The notes under the pieces were generated by a model that worked only from the letters and a program-made list of their open reading frames with translations, was not told the DNA's origin and made no database searches. The position numbers were made by a program, and so were the translations under genes. From Puniceicoccales bacterium (GTDB lineage: Bacteria; Verrucomicrobiota; Verrucomicrobiia; Opitutales; JAIRLM01): a stretch of 11,506 nt of DNA. Positions 1 to 7,065 of the stretch are shown in pieces. The stretch covers positions 1 through 11,506 of the forward strand of contig JAITDL010000082.1 in the NCBI GenBank assembly GCA_031282565.1, given 5' to 3'. Each line of letters opens with the position of its first letter. Positions within the stretch are counted from its first letter, which is position 1.

Positions 1-1
1 A

Positions 2-91
2 GAGCAACTGGAACAACTGCATTGGCAACAGGCGCAGCCTCTGCTGGCTCGTCATCGGCACGGAAGCAAATTTCTAGATGCGGAGGCATAA
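2..91 (+). CDS. C-terminal fragment of an upstream gene (unidentified)
   Basis: An open frame enters from the left edge and ends at TAA 89-91, giving 29 residues that begin EQLEQLHWQQAQ and end KFLDAEA. The charged, helix-like composition reads like the end of a soluble protein, and the stop lies 160 bp before rpsO. In many bacteria rpsO follows truB and ribF, so a RibF or TruB tail is possible, but I see no diagnostic motif for either. A competing open frame exists on the minus strand (113 down to 1), so even the strand is uncertain. Confidence 0.35.
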   Translation, partial: EQLEQLHWQQAQPLLARHRHGSKFLDAEA

Positions 92-251
92 AATTTGTAT
101 TGCATTTTTCCATGAACCCTACGAACGTAGCTCAACGCGAGGGCCAGCCGGCCCCACGGCACTTCTTTCTGAAGTTTAGCGGAGCTTTGGCGCCTGGCGC
201 TGTAGCTGCGGTCCGTTGTGGATCAAAAAGCCGTGCACTTGGACTGCAGTT
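92..251 (+). promoter_or_regulatory. Structured 5' leader of rpsO
   Basis: This 160-bp stretch before rpsO has no convincing gene. It holds several short inverted repeats: GGGCC/GGCCC at 141-145 and 150-154 with a 4-nt loop, ACTTC/GAAGT at 161-165 and 171-175 with a 5-nt loop, and a GGCGCC-rich dyad around 189-200. No T run follows these, so they look like leader structure rather than a terminator. S15 is known to repress its own translation through mRNA structures that differ between bacterial groups. An S15-responsive leader here is inference only. I could not pick a convincing -35/-10 pair. Confidence 0.35.
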
Positions 252-515
252 ATGAATCAATCGGATAAAAGTGAAGTCATTGCGAAATTTCGCCTCAGCG
301 AAAAAGATACGGGGTCCTGCGAAGTGCAGATTGCACTCCTGTCGGCGCGCATACGTAATTTGACAGATCATCTCAAGGATCACAAAAAAGATTTTCACTC
401 GCGGCGTGGGCTCATCGCCATGGCGAATAGAAGAAGACGTCTATTGGCCTACATCCGTCGCAAGGACGAGGACAAGTACGGTGAACTCGTGCGCGCCCTC
501 GGTTTGCGCAAATGA
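252..515 (+). CDS. rpsO: 30S ribosomal protein S15
   Basis: An 87-residue protein, matching the usual 88-89 residues of S15. S15 binds the central domain of 16S rRNA early in 30S assembly and helps form a bridge to the 50S subunit. The family signatures are present: DTGSCEVQ at residues 19-26, the HKKDFHSRRGL segment at 44-54 that contacts rRNA, and the basic C-terminal helix with RRRRLLAYIRRKD and the LGLRK end. The ATG at 252 is chosen because it gives the normal S15 N-terminus. The frame is open upstream, but the extra 12 residues do not fit the family. There is no clear Shine-Dalgarno sequence before it. pnp follows 93 bp downstream, the common rpsO-pnp order. Confidence 0.97.
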   Translation: MNQSDKSEVIAKFRLSEKDTGSCEVQIALLSARIRNLTDHLKDHKKDFHSRRGLIAMANRRRRLLAYIRRKDEDKYGELVRALGLRK

Positions 516-569
516 TCGGCCGCTGAGGCAAATATTTTTCGACTGACTACTATGTATTAGATGGTGCCG

Positions 570-585
570 CGGCGGAGTGCTGCCG
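570..585 (+). promoter_or_regulatory. Hairpin in the rpsO-pnp intergenic region
   Basis: A 6-bp stem, CGGCGG at 570-575 with CTGCCG at 580-585 (one G-T pair), and loop AGTG lie about 24 bp before the pnp start. In E. coli a stem-loop between rpsO and pnp is cut by RNase III, and PNPase then represses its own mRNA. This smaller hairpin could have a similar role, but the stem is short and the link is inference. The rest of the 516-608 gap shows no gene. Confidence 0.3.
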
Positions 586-608
586 GTGCTTCTGTGGAAC
601 TGTAAATA

Positions 609-2957
609 ATGAAAAAAAATCAATCAATTGGATCTATCCAGGCGCACGAAGAGGTCGTCGACGGCCTCTCCATAAGCTTTTCGGCAGGCAATTTAGCTCG
701 GCGGGCTGGCGGCGCGGTGACTGTGCAGCTCGGAGAAAGCGTTGTGTTCGTAGCTGCGACGGCCGCGGCAAAAGTTTCCCCTGATCAGGACTATTTTCCG
801 CTGAGTGTGGAATATAAGGAAAAATTTTGCGCAGCCGGACGGTTTCCCGGCGGCTACGTGCGCCGAGAGGGCAGGCCGTCTGAGAAGGAAATTCTAACGG
901 CAAGGCTCTGCGATCGTCCGCTAAGGCCGCTGTTTCCAAAGGGCTTCCGCAACGAAGTTCAGGTGGTTGGGCTGCTTTTGGCGGCTGACCTAAAAAATGA
1001 ACCGGACGTGCTGATGGTGAATGGTGCGTCGGCAGCGCTCATGTGTTCCGACATCCCGTGGGACGGACCCATCGGCTGTGTTAGAATTGGCGAAATTGGC
1101 GGTAAGTTCATCGTAAATCCGACCAATGAAGAACTTTACGAATCGAATTTAGATCTGCTCTACGTCGGCAATTGCGACGACATGATGATGGTTGAAGGAA
1201 GTGCGGACCAGATCTCGGAAAATAGATTCATCGAGGCTCTTGAATTTGCGCAGCGCAACATCCAGCCGATAATTAGTGCCCAACGCCGTCTGGCTGAAAA
1301 ATTTTCCAAGGCCAAGATGGAGTTTTCAAAATTCGTTGCGCCCAAGGAAATTATTGACCATTGTCGATCTCTATTTGCCGATGAATTGCGCGCAGCCATG
1401 GAGCTGGCGAATCAGCGGGAATGTGACGGAGCGCTGGCGCAAATCCTCGAGCGTGCCCGTGCAGCTGTGGCGGAAAAATTTGGCGTGGATACTCCCAAGC
1501 ACGTGGTCTCCGTGGCGCTTGATGAATTGAAGGAAAGCATTTGCCGCAGTGAGATTTTGGATCGCGGGCGCCGCGCCGACGGCAGGGCCATGGACGAGGT
1601 GCGACAAATTAGCTGCGACGTAGGATTTTTACCGCGCGTCCACGGCATATCTCTCTTCCAGAGGGGTGAAACCCAGGCGATGGTGTCCGTCACACTTGGA
1701 ACTAGCCGCGATGCACAGGCGTTGGACGGCATTACTGGTGGAACAAATGAAAAATCATTCATTCTTCACTACAACTTCCCGCCATTTTCCGTGGGCGAAA
1801 CCGGCCGCTTTGGGACGCCGGGCCGCAGAGAAATTGGCCACGGCGCACTTGCCGAACGTTCTCTGCTGCCGGTTATTCCTGACGCGGAAACATTTCCCTA
1901 TTCAATCCGTCTCGTATCTGAAATTCTTGAATCAAACGGATCATCTTCCATGGCAACGGTTTGTGCAGGCACAGCTGCCATGATGGATGCTGGAGTTCCA
2001 ATTCTTGCGCCCGTGACCGGCATCTCCACGGGGCTTGTCACCGCAACCGATGACTCTGGAGCAATAGTCAACCACGTCGTGCTGACCGACATAACAGGGT
2101 CTGAAGATCACTACGGCGACATGGATTTTAAAATTGCCGGCACGGATGCGGGCATCACCGGATTCCAGCTAGATCTGAAAATTCCAGGGTTGCCGCTTCC
2201 AATCGCCGAAGAAGCGGTGAAACGCAACGGCATAGCCAGGGCAAAAATTCGTGAAGCCGTCTGCCAGACGATTGCCGAACCGCGCAGTGAAATGCGTCCA
2301 TGTGCGCCACGCATGCGGCAGTTGCAAATTTCCCCGGAAAAAATTGGAGCGCTCATCGGCCCAGGCGGGAAGAACATCAAGCGCATAGTTGATGAAACCG
2401 GTGCGCAGGTCAATGTGTGCCAAGACAATAGCGGAAAAGTGTCCGTATTTGCCACGACGGCCGAGGCCATGGAGGCGGCAGTTCGCGAGATCGAGGCAAT
2501 GAACAGCGAAATTGAAGTTGGAAAAACTTATCGCGGTATCGTGCGCGGCATCAAAGAGTTCGGCGCGTTTGTCGAGTGCTTACCTGGCAAGGAAGGATTG
2601 GTGCACGTTTCCGAATTGGATGCGGGACGCGTTGAAAACGTCGAAGATGTGTGTAAAGTCGGCGATGAGATAGTTGTGCGCTGCGTCGGCGTTGATGAAA
2701 AGGGTCGCGTGCGCCTGAGTCGTCGCGCTGCAATTTGCGAGGCCAGGGGTATTCCCTACGAAGACTCCCGCAGCAGCGGTGGACCATCGAGGGAGCGGCG
2801 CGACGGCGGTGGCGGCGGCTTCCGCAGAGGCGGAGGAGGAGAGGGCAGGCCGATGCGGGAGAGGAATTTCCGTGAAGATCGTCCCCGATTCCAGGGCCGT
2901 TCCGGTGGCGACGGTGGCCGCGGCGCTAAAAGGTTCAACCGCGGAGACTACGAATAG
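609..2957 (+). CDS. pnp: Polyribonucleotide nucleotidyltransferase (PNPase) with RGG-like tail
   Basis: PNPase degrades RNA 3' to 5' by phosphorolysis, releasing nucleoside diphosphates, and works as a trimer that can join the RNA degradosome. The 782 residues show the full layout: a first RNase PH domain from about residue 15 (FAAGRFPGGY-like segment read here as FCAAGRFPGGYVRREGRPSE), a helical linker, a second RNase PH domain with FGTPGRREIGHGALAERSL, and the catalytic EDHYGDMDFK at 499-508, where D500, D506 and K508 match the E. coli D486/D492/K494 set. A KH domain follows with GPGG at 584-587, then an S1 domain from about 638 to 705. Residues from about 721 on form a Gly/Arg-rich tail, making the protein longer than the usual 700-720. 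The ATG follows a TAA overlap and lacks a clear Shine-Dalgarno sequence. Confidence 0.98.
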   Translation: MKKNQSIGSIQAHEEVVDGLSISFSAGNLARRAGGAVTVQLGESVVFVAATAAAKVSPDQDYFPLSVEYKEKFCAAGRFPGGYVRREGRPSEKEILTARLCDRPLRPLFPKGFRNEVQVVGLLLAADLKNEPDVLMVNGASAALMCSDIPWDGPIGCVRIGEIGGKFIVNPTNEELYESNLDLLYVGNCDDMMMVEGSADQISENRFIEALEFAQRNIQPIISAQRRLAEKFSKAKMEFSKFVAPKEIIDHCRSLFADELRAAMELANQRECDGALAQILERARAAVAEKFGVDTPKHVVSVALDELKESICRSEILDRGRRADGRAMDEVRQISCDVGFLPRVHGISLFQRGETQAMVSVTLGTSRDAQALDGITGGTNEKSFILHYNFPPFSVGETGRFGTPGRREIGHGALAERSLLPVIPDAETFPYSIRLVSEILESNGSSSMATVCAGTAAMMDAGVPILAPVTGISTGLVTATDDSGAIVNHVVLTDITGSEDHYGDMDFKIAGTDAGITGFQLDLKIPGLPLPIAEEAVKRNGIARAKIREAVCQTIAEPRSEMRPCAPRMRQLQISPEKIGALIGPGGKNIKRIVDETGAQVNVCQDNSGKVSVFATTAEAMEAAVREIEAMNSEIEVGKTYRGIVRGIKEFGAFVECLPGKEGLVHVSELDAGRVENVEDVCKVGDEIVVRCVGVDEKGRVRLSRRAAICEARGIPYEDSRSSGGPSRERRDGGGGGFRRGGGGEGRPMRERNFREDRPRFQGRSGGDGGRGAKRFNRGDYE

Positions 2958-2974
2958 GAAAGCCGGCAAAGTTC

Positions 2975-3883
2975 ATGGGCGTTGCTATGCTTTTCAGTGG
3001 CCAGGGGGCGCAGTCCCCCGGCATGGGTCGTGCTTTCATGGACGCTTCTTCGACCATGGGCGAATTGTTCAGCATGGCAAACACGTTGCTGGGCTATGAT
3101 TTGCAATCGATATGTCTCGGCGGACCAGGCGAACGGCTTAGGGAGCCGGAAGTGTGCCAGCCGGCGCTATTTGTGGTTGGCTATGGTGCATTTTGCACGC
3201 TCCGCGAGCTGGATCTCATCGGGGATCTGCGCGTCTGTGGAGGATTTAGCCTTGGAGAATGGACTGCGCTGGCAGCTGCGGAGGCAATTAGCTTCGAAGA
3301 TGGTCTGCTGGCCGTCGCCGCGCGGGCACGTTTCATGGCGGAAGCTGGGGAAAAAACTCCCGGCGCCATGGCGGCTATCATCGGAGCAGATGCCGATGAT
3401 GTGGAAAGACTTTGCGAAGCCTGTTCGATATTTAAGGCGAATATAAACTCTCCGGACCAGATAGTTGTGGCTGGCGAAGTGGAAAAAATTCACGAAGCCA
3501 TTGCCAGGGCTGCGGAGTTCGGTGCCCGCCGCGCAATTCCGCTGAATGTTGCAGGAGCCTACCACTGTCCTGTGATGAAACTTGCCGGGGAGCGATTTGC
3601 GCAACATCTCGCCCGGGTACAAATTGTAAAACCACGCGTTCCAGTTCTGTCGAACGTTAGCGGATTGGCGGTTGACGACGAAAAAATGCTCAGACAACTT
3701 CTGATTGAGCAAATTACATCGCCGGTTCAATGGATTAAATGTCTGCACACTGCCGAAGAGTTGGGCGCAAAAAAATTCATGGAATGCGGCGCCGGTCGCG
3801 TGCTGCAGGGACTCGTGAGGAAAAATCTTCCCGAAGCCGTTGCAATCTCCGCAGAAGATTTGATACAGGTTCCAGCAGAATAG
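2975..3883 (+). CDS. fabD: Malonyl-CoA:acyl carrier protein transacylase
   Basis: FabD moves malonyl groups from CoA to ACP, supplying the extender for type II fatty-acid synthesis in the cytoplasm. The 302-residue length is normal. The N-terminal FSGQGAQSPGMG segment carries the oxyanion-hole glutamine. The nucleophile is S92 in GFSLGE, H197 is in AYHCPVMK, and the arginine that binds the malonyl carboxylate is in RARFMAEA. A PVQW motif near the C-terminus also matches the family. One oddity is that the residue before the nucleophile is Phe, whereas most FabD proteins have His (GHSLG). It starts 17 bp after pnp and is probably cotranscribed. An internal ATG at 2987 would also keep the GQGAQ motif, so the exact start may differ by four codons. 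Confidence 0.95.
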   Translation: MGVAMLFSGQGAQSPGMGRAFMDASSTMGELFSMANTLLGYDLQSICLGGPGERLREPEVCQPALFVVGYGAFCTLRELDLIGDLRVCGGFSLGEWTALAAAEAISFEDGLLAVAARARFMAEAGEKTPGAMAAIIGADADDVERLCEACSIFKANINSPDQIVVAGEVEKIHEAIARAAEFGARRAIPLNVAGAYHCPVMKLAGERFAQHLARVQIVKPRVPVLSNVSGLAVDDEKMLRQLLIEQITSPVQWIKCLHTAEELGAKKFMECGAGRVLQGLVRKNLPEAVAISAEDLIQVPAE

Positions 3884-3963
3884 TTTGGGTGCCATTTCTT
3901 TCGCAAACCGCAGAAAAATACTTGCCAGACGTTGCGCGCGCCATAGCTCTGAGCCTGCTCGAT

Positions 3964-4040
<77 letters not shown>

Positions 4041-4090
4041 TCGAGACATTGGACGTGTGATTTGGTTCGGATCGGAAGTTGGAGCGGGAA

Positions 4091-4804
4091 ATGTCGGGAC
4101 ACAGTAAGTGGGCAACAACTAAGCGGCACAAGGCGGCCGTTGATGCGAAACGCGGTAAGATGTTTAGCATATTGAGCAAGGAACTTACCATAGCGGCGCG
4201 GGAGAGCGGCGGCGATCCGGAATTTAATCCACGGCTCAGGGCCTGCATCGCCAAGGCGAAAACGGCAAACATGCCTGCGGAAAATGTCACGAAGGCCATC
4301 AAGAAGGGGACCGGGGACATCCCTGGTGTGTCGATTGAAGAAGTCACCTACGAAGGCTATGGACCTGGCGGCATAGGCATCATCGTCGAAGCGACCACGG
4401 ACAACAAGAACAGGACGGTTTCCGAGGTCCGCAGCACGTTTTCGAAGCACGGTGGAAATATGGCCAGCTCGGGAGCGTTGGCGTTTAATTTCCAGCGCAT
4501 GGGGCAGTTCATAGTGGATAAATCCGCCGTAGACGAGGAAAGGCTGATGGAAGTTGCACTGGACAACGGAGCCGAGGACATCGTCGTCGAGGAGGAGAAT
4601 TTTGAAGTTCTTTGCCCATTGGCATCATTTTACGCTCTAGGCCAAGCCCTTGAACGTGAAAAAATTGCATGCGAATCATCCCAGCTCGCTTTCATTCCAT
4701 CGAATGTGCTCGAGCTGTCCGACGACGACCAGAAGCGCGCAATGGCGCTCCTGGAGAAATTGGAAGAGCTCGACGATGTGACGAACGTCTTCACAAACAT
4801 GTAA
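4091..4804 (+). CDS. yebC: YebC/TACO1-family protein (probable translation or transcription regulator)
   Basis: A 237-residue member of the YebC/PmpR/TACO1 (DUF28) family. Members have been described as DNA-binding regulators and, for TACO1 and some bacterial homologues, as factors that help ribosomes through difficult sequences; which applies here cannot be told. The signature start SGHSKWATTKRHKAA, the KRGKMFS stretch, NPRLR, and YEGYGPGG at residues 87-94 are all present, as are NRTVSEVRSTFSKHGGN and the DDVTNVF end. The protein stops soon after that motif, slightly earlier than E. coli YebC. ATG 4091 is preferred over the in-frame TTG at 4079 because GGAG at 4081-4084 sits 6 bp before it and the family normally begins M-A/S-GHSKW. 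It follows the tRNA by 50 bp. Confidence 0.95.
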   Translation: MSGHSKWATTKRHKAAVDAKRGKMFSILSKELTIAARESGGDPEFNPRLRACIAKAKTANMPAENVTKAIKKGTGDIPGVSIEEVTYEGYGPGGIGIIVEATTDNKNRTVSEVRSTFSKHGGNMASSGALAFNFQRMGQFIVDKSAVDEERLMEVALDNGAEDIVVEEENFEVLCPLASFYALGQALEREKIACESSQLAFIPSNVLELSDDDQKRAMALLEKLEELDDVTNVFTNM

Positions 4805-4865
4805 AGCGCTGCTCTGGAATATTTTAAAATCCATCGCCAATTGGTGCAGCTTCGCTCGCTGTGAT

Positions 4866-5324
4866 TTACTCAAGCGCAAGCAGTAGCCTATATATTGTGA
4901 GGAACCCTCCACCGGATGTATTGGATTCGTCAATAAAAGAAAGATTGTCTTCCGCTGCGCCCGTGGCCATGGCTCGCGCAAATGCAAGTGCGATTGGCTT
5001 AGCTGCGCCATCGGTGCAACTTCGCGTAGTTACTCCGAAGAACAGTGCATCAATCCTTTCGTAAATAGTAACGATGTGCGTTTCGTCGCGGCCGTTAACT
5101 AGCACGCGCCAAAAACTAAAAATATAAGGATGGTTTGCTGGAAAAGCATCAGCAAAATTGTCAACTATTAGGTTGCCGTCGGCTCCACGTGATAAGGTTA
5201 TTTCGCATTTAATGACATGATCCATTGCACGGCCGCAATGGCTACAGATGTGTTGCCTGTCAAAGGTTTTTGTAAAATTTTTACCTGGCGCACAGACGGT
5301 TCTACAGTCGTGTTGAATTTTCAA
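4866..5324 (-). CDS. Hypothetical protein with two N-terminal cysteine pairs
   Basis: I do not recognise this 152-residue ORF. It is the only plausible minus-strand gene, convergent with yebC, with 61 bp between their stops. The N-terminal part has C7-x3-C11 and C27-x2-C30 (CSHCG), which could bind a metal, followed by a stretch with ordinary globular composition including IFSFWRVLVNGRDE, THIVTIYERID and ends LTIYRLLLALE. Third-codon variety and amino-acid balance look like coding sequence. The start is weak: TTG at 5324 begins the listed frame, while ATG at 5225 would give 119 residues but lose both cysteine pairs. The frame stays open upstream to a TAA at 5376-5378, with protein-like residues (KFAGNHASALLCG). 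It may therefore be the tail of a broken longer gene. Function unknown. Confidence 0.5.
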   Translation of the reverse strand: MKIQHDCRTVCAPGKNFTKTFDRQHICSHCGRAMDHVIKCEITLSRGADGNLIVDNFADAFPANHPYIFSFWRVLVNGRDETHIVTIYERIDALFFGVTTRSCTDGAAKPIALAFARAMATGAAEDNLSFIDESNTSGGGFLTIYRLLLALE

Positions 5325-5576
5325 TGGTGCGATGCCGCAGAGTAACGCCGATGCATGGTTTCCCGCAAACTTTACTTAGCAAAACAGTGCGCTCCACGTG
5401 GTTATGCGAGCTAGCGTAGATTGCCGTATATGCATGATACTCAGGATATTACTGGAAGGCATGCGGGCCATTTCTCGATGGCTTGAAAAAATTTCCCATG
5501 GACATTATCTCCCTAATTCGTTCACAGGGCTGGAAACCCAATATTACTTTTTTTTGAGCTTGATTTGCCGTGGCTG

Positions 5577-5634
5577 GCGGCGCCGCGGTGTGATGCTTCG
5601 CCGCTACCAAAATGTTATTTCGCGGCGCCGCGGT
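5577..5634. repeat. Paired 13-bp GC-rich repeat (palindromic)
   Basis: GCGGCGCCGCGGT occurs exactly at 5577-5589 and again at 5622-5634, 45 bp apart start to start. Its first ten bases, GCGGCGCCGC, are self-complementary, so the two copies are both direct and inverted repeats. Together they can form a stem of about 11 bp (5577-5587 with 5621-5631) around a 33-nt loop. No T run lies downstream on either strand (T run 5' of it and A run 3' of it on the plus strand), so it does not look like a simple terminator. Confidence 0.6.
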
Positions 5635-5698
5635 TTAAAAAAAGTATCTGCCGATGGAGCTGGCAGCTGGCGCAGTCGTTTGGTCGCAAGTCTAAGCG

Positions 5699-5709
5699 TG
5701 TGTAACACA
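5699..5709. promoter_or_regulatory. Small dyad upstream of mreB, possible operator
   Basis: TGTGTAACACA is an exact inverted repeat, TGTGT/ACACA, around a central A, about 163 bp before the mreB start. Short odd-length dyads of this form are typical of dimeric regulator sites, but an 11-bp dyad can occur by chance and I see only one copy. Confidence 0.25.
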
Positions 5710-5872
5710 TTGCGCCAGACTAAATTAGCGATAAGTTTTGAGTCGCCCACGGCATTTGCGTTTGGTTGTGGAATTAAACGTAAATGCTGATGGATGAAAA
5801 AATTCCAATGAATGACATTGACCTTCCATTGATTTTTGTCACCTTTGGCGGTGCACCGGGGCGGGCGTAATA

Positions 5873-6931
5873 ATGGTTAGGAGGCTCTATAAGAAGCTAT
5901 TTGGCGGCGTTGGGAGGGCTTTCGGGCTTCTGTCCCACGACCTTGGCATAGATTTGGGAACTGCTAACACGCTAGTGTATGCCAGGGATCGCGGTATTGT
6001 GCTCAATGAACCGAGCGTTGTGGCCCTATATAGCGACACGCGGAAGGTGCGAGCCGTCGGCGACGAGGCGAAACTGATGCTTGGCCGTACTCCGGGCAAC
6101 ATTGTGGCGACGAGGCCCATGAAGGATGGCGTGATTGCCGATTTTGACGTCACGGAGGCAATGCTGCGCTATTTTATCGCAAAGGCTTGCAGATCAGCTA
6201 AATTTGTGGCTCCACGTGTCGTCGTTGCAGTTCCCTCAGGCATAACGGAAGTTGAACGGCGCGCCGTGAAGGAGTCGGCCATGAACGCCGGTGCGAGGGA
6301 AGTTCTTCTTCTGCAGGAACCAGTTGCCGCAGCCATAGGTGTCGGGTTACCAATCGACGAACCGGCTGCCAGCATGATCGTCGACATAGGTGGAGGGACG
6401 ACGGAGGTGGCAATCATTTCGCTGAGCGGAGTCGTCTATTCGCGAAGTTTGCGCGTCGGCGGTGACGCCATGGACATGGCCATAGTAAACTACCTAAAGC
6501 GCGCACACAATCTTTTCATCGGCGAGCGCACTGCGGAGGAGATCAAAATCCGCATAGGGTCGGCGCTGCCACTAGACGTTGAGCGGTCGATGGCCGTGAA
6601 AGGCCGGGATACGATCACCGGTCTGCCGCAGACTGTGCACGTGACGTCACAGGAGGTGCGCGAGGCCCTAAGTGATTCGCTAAACGCCATCGCCGACATG
6701 ATACGCACCACGCTGGAACGCTGCCCACCGGAATTGTCATCGGATTTGGTTGACCGGGGAATAGTTCTAGCTGGCGGTGGGTCACTCATAAAAAATTTGG
6801 ATCAACTGCTTCGCCAGCGAACCTGCTTGCCGGTTTTTGTTGCCGACGATGCCCTTCGCGCCGTGGCAAATGGGACTGGAGTTGTGCTCCAAGACCTGAG
6901 TTCCTGGTTGAAAATCAGCGGATCATCCTAG
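5873..6931 (+). CDS. mreB: Rod shape-determining protein MreB
   Basis: MreB is the bacterial actin homologue that polymerises under the inner membrane and guides lateral cell-wall synthesis by the elongasome. The 352 residues contain the actin-fold nucleotide motifs: phosphate 1 loop GIDLGTANT at 25-33, phosphate 2 DIGGGTTEV at 171-179, and the adenosine motif VLAGGGS at 298-304. NEPSVVAL, RPMKDGVIADF and LLLQEPVAAAIG are also typical of the family. The first 20 residues (basic and hydrophobic, including RRLYKKLFGGVGRAFGLLS) could be the membrane-binding amphipathic helix. ATG 5873 follows TAATA with no clear Shine-Dalgarno sequence; there is no better start inside because the helix precedes the fold. 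mreC and mreD, the usual partners, do not follow. Confidence 0.97.
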   Translation: MVRRLYKKLFGGVGRAFGLLSHDLGIDLGTANTLVYARDRGIVLNEPSVVALYSDTRKVRAVGDEAKLMLGRTPGNIVATRPMKDGVIADFDVTEAMLRYFIAKACRSAKFVAPRVVVAVPSGITEVERRAVKESAMNAGAREVLLLQEPVAAAIGVGLPIDEPAASMIVDIGGGTTEVAIISLSGVVYSRSLRVGGDAMDMAIVNYLKRAHNLFIGERTAEEIKIRIGSALPLDVERSMAVKGRDTITGLPQTVHVTSQEVREALSDSLNAIADMIRTTLERCPPELSSDLVDRGIVLAGGGSLIKNLDQLLRQRTCLPVFVADDALRAVANGTGVVLQDLSSWLKISGSS

Positions 6932-7065
6932 GTCGACGGCGAATTTTCCCAGGCACAAGTGGACTAGCCGGCCGCCGAAAGTTTTTCTGTGAAGTAATAT
7001 TTTGTTGGAGCGGAATGATAAATGCTACGCGCCAGCCTCTGTCGTAAAAAAAAGGTGTTGGCAGC

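Larger units (their letters stand above)
5325..5872. other. Intergenic region between the minus-strand ORF and mreB
   Basis: These 548 bp hold no gene I can support. A plus-strand open frame from 5398 to 5790 has Arg/Cys-rich, unbalanced composition and no family features, and the minus strand is broken by stops. What the stretch does hold is a 13-bp GC palindrome present twice (5577-5589 and 5622-5634), a small dyad at 5699-5709, and A or T runs around 5547-5555 and 5637-5643. Much of it is probably the divergent regulatory region for mreB and the minus-strand ORF, or decayed gene sequence. Confidence 0.5.

Noticed and set aside
1..113. Minus-strand frame starting ATG at 113 and running off the left edge
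   Set aside because: It has no SD, competes with a plus-strand frame that ends in a stop, and is too short to judge.
4838..5040. Two similar stretches near GGTGCAGCTTCGC (4844) and GGTGCAACTTCGC (5014)
   Set aside because: Only about 12 of 13 bases match and flanks diverge, which is within chance for this composition.
5398..5790. 130-residue plus-strand open frame between the minus-strand ORF and mreB
   Set aside because: Arg/Cys-rich, unbalanced composition, no motif, and crossing the GC palindromes; it reads as chance open sequence.
6932..7065. GC-rich stretch then GTTTTTC (6981-6987) after mreB, resembling a terminator
   Set aside because: No stem longer than 5 bp could be drawn without a 31-nt loop, so I do not call it.
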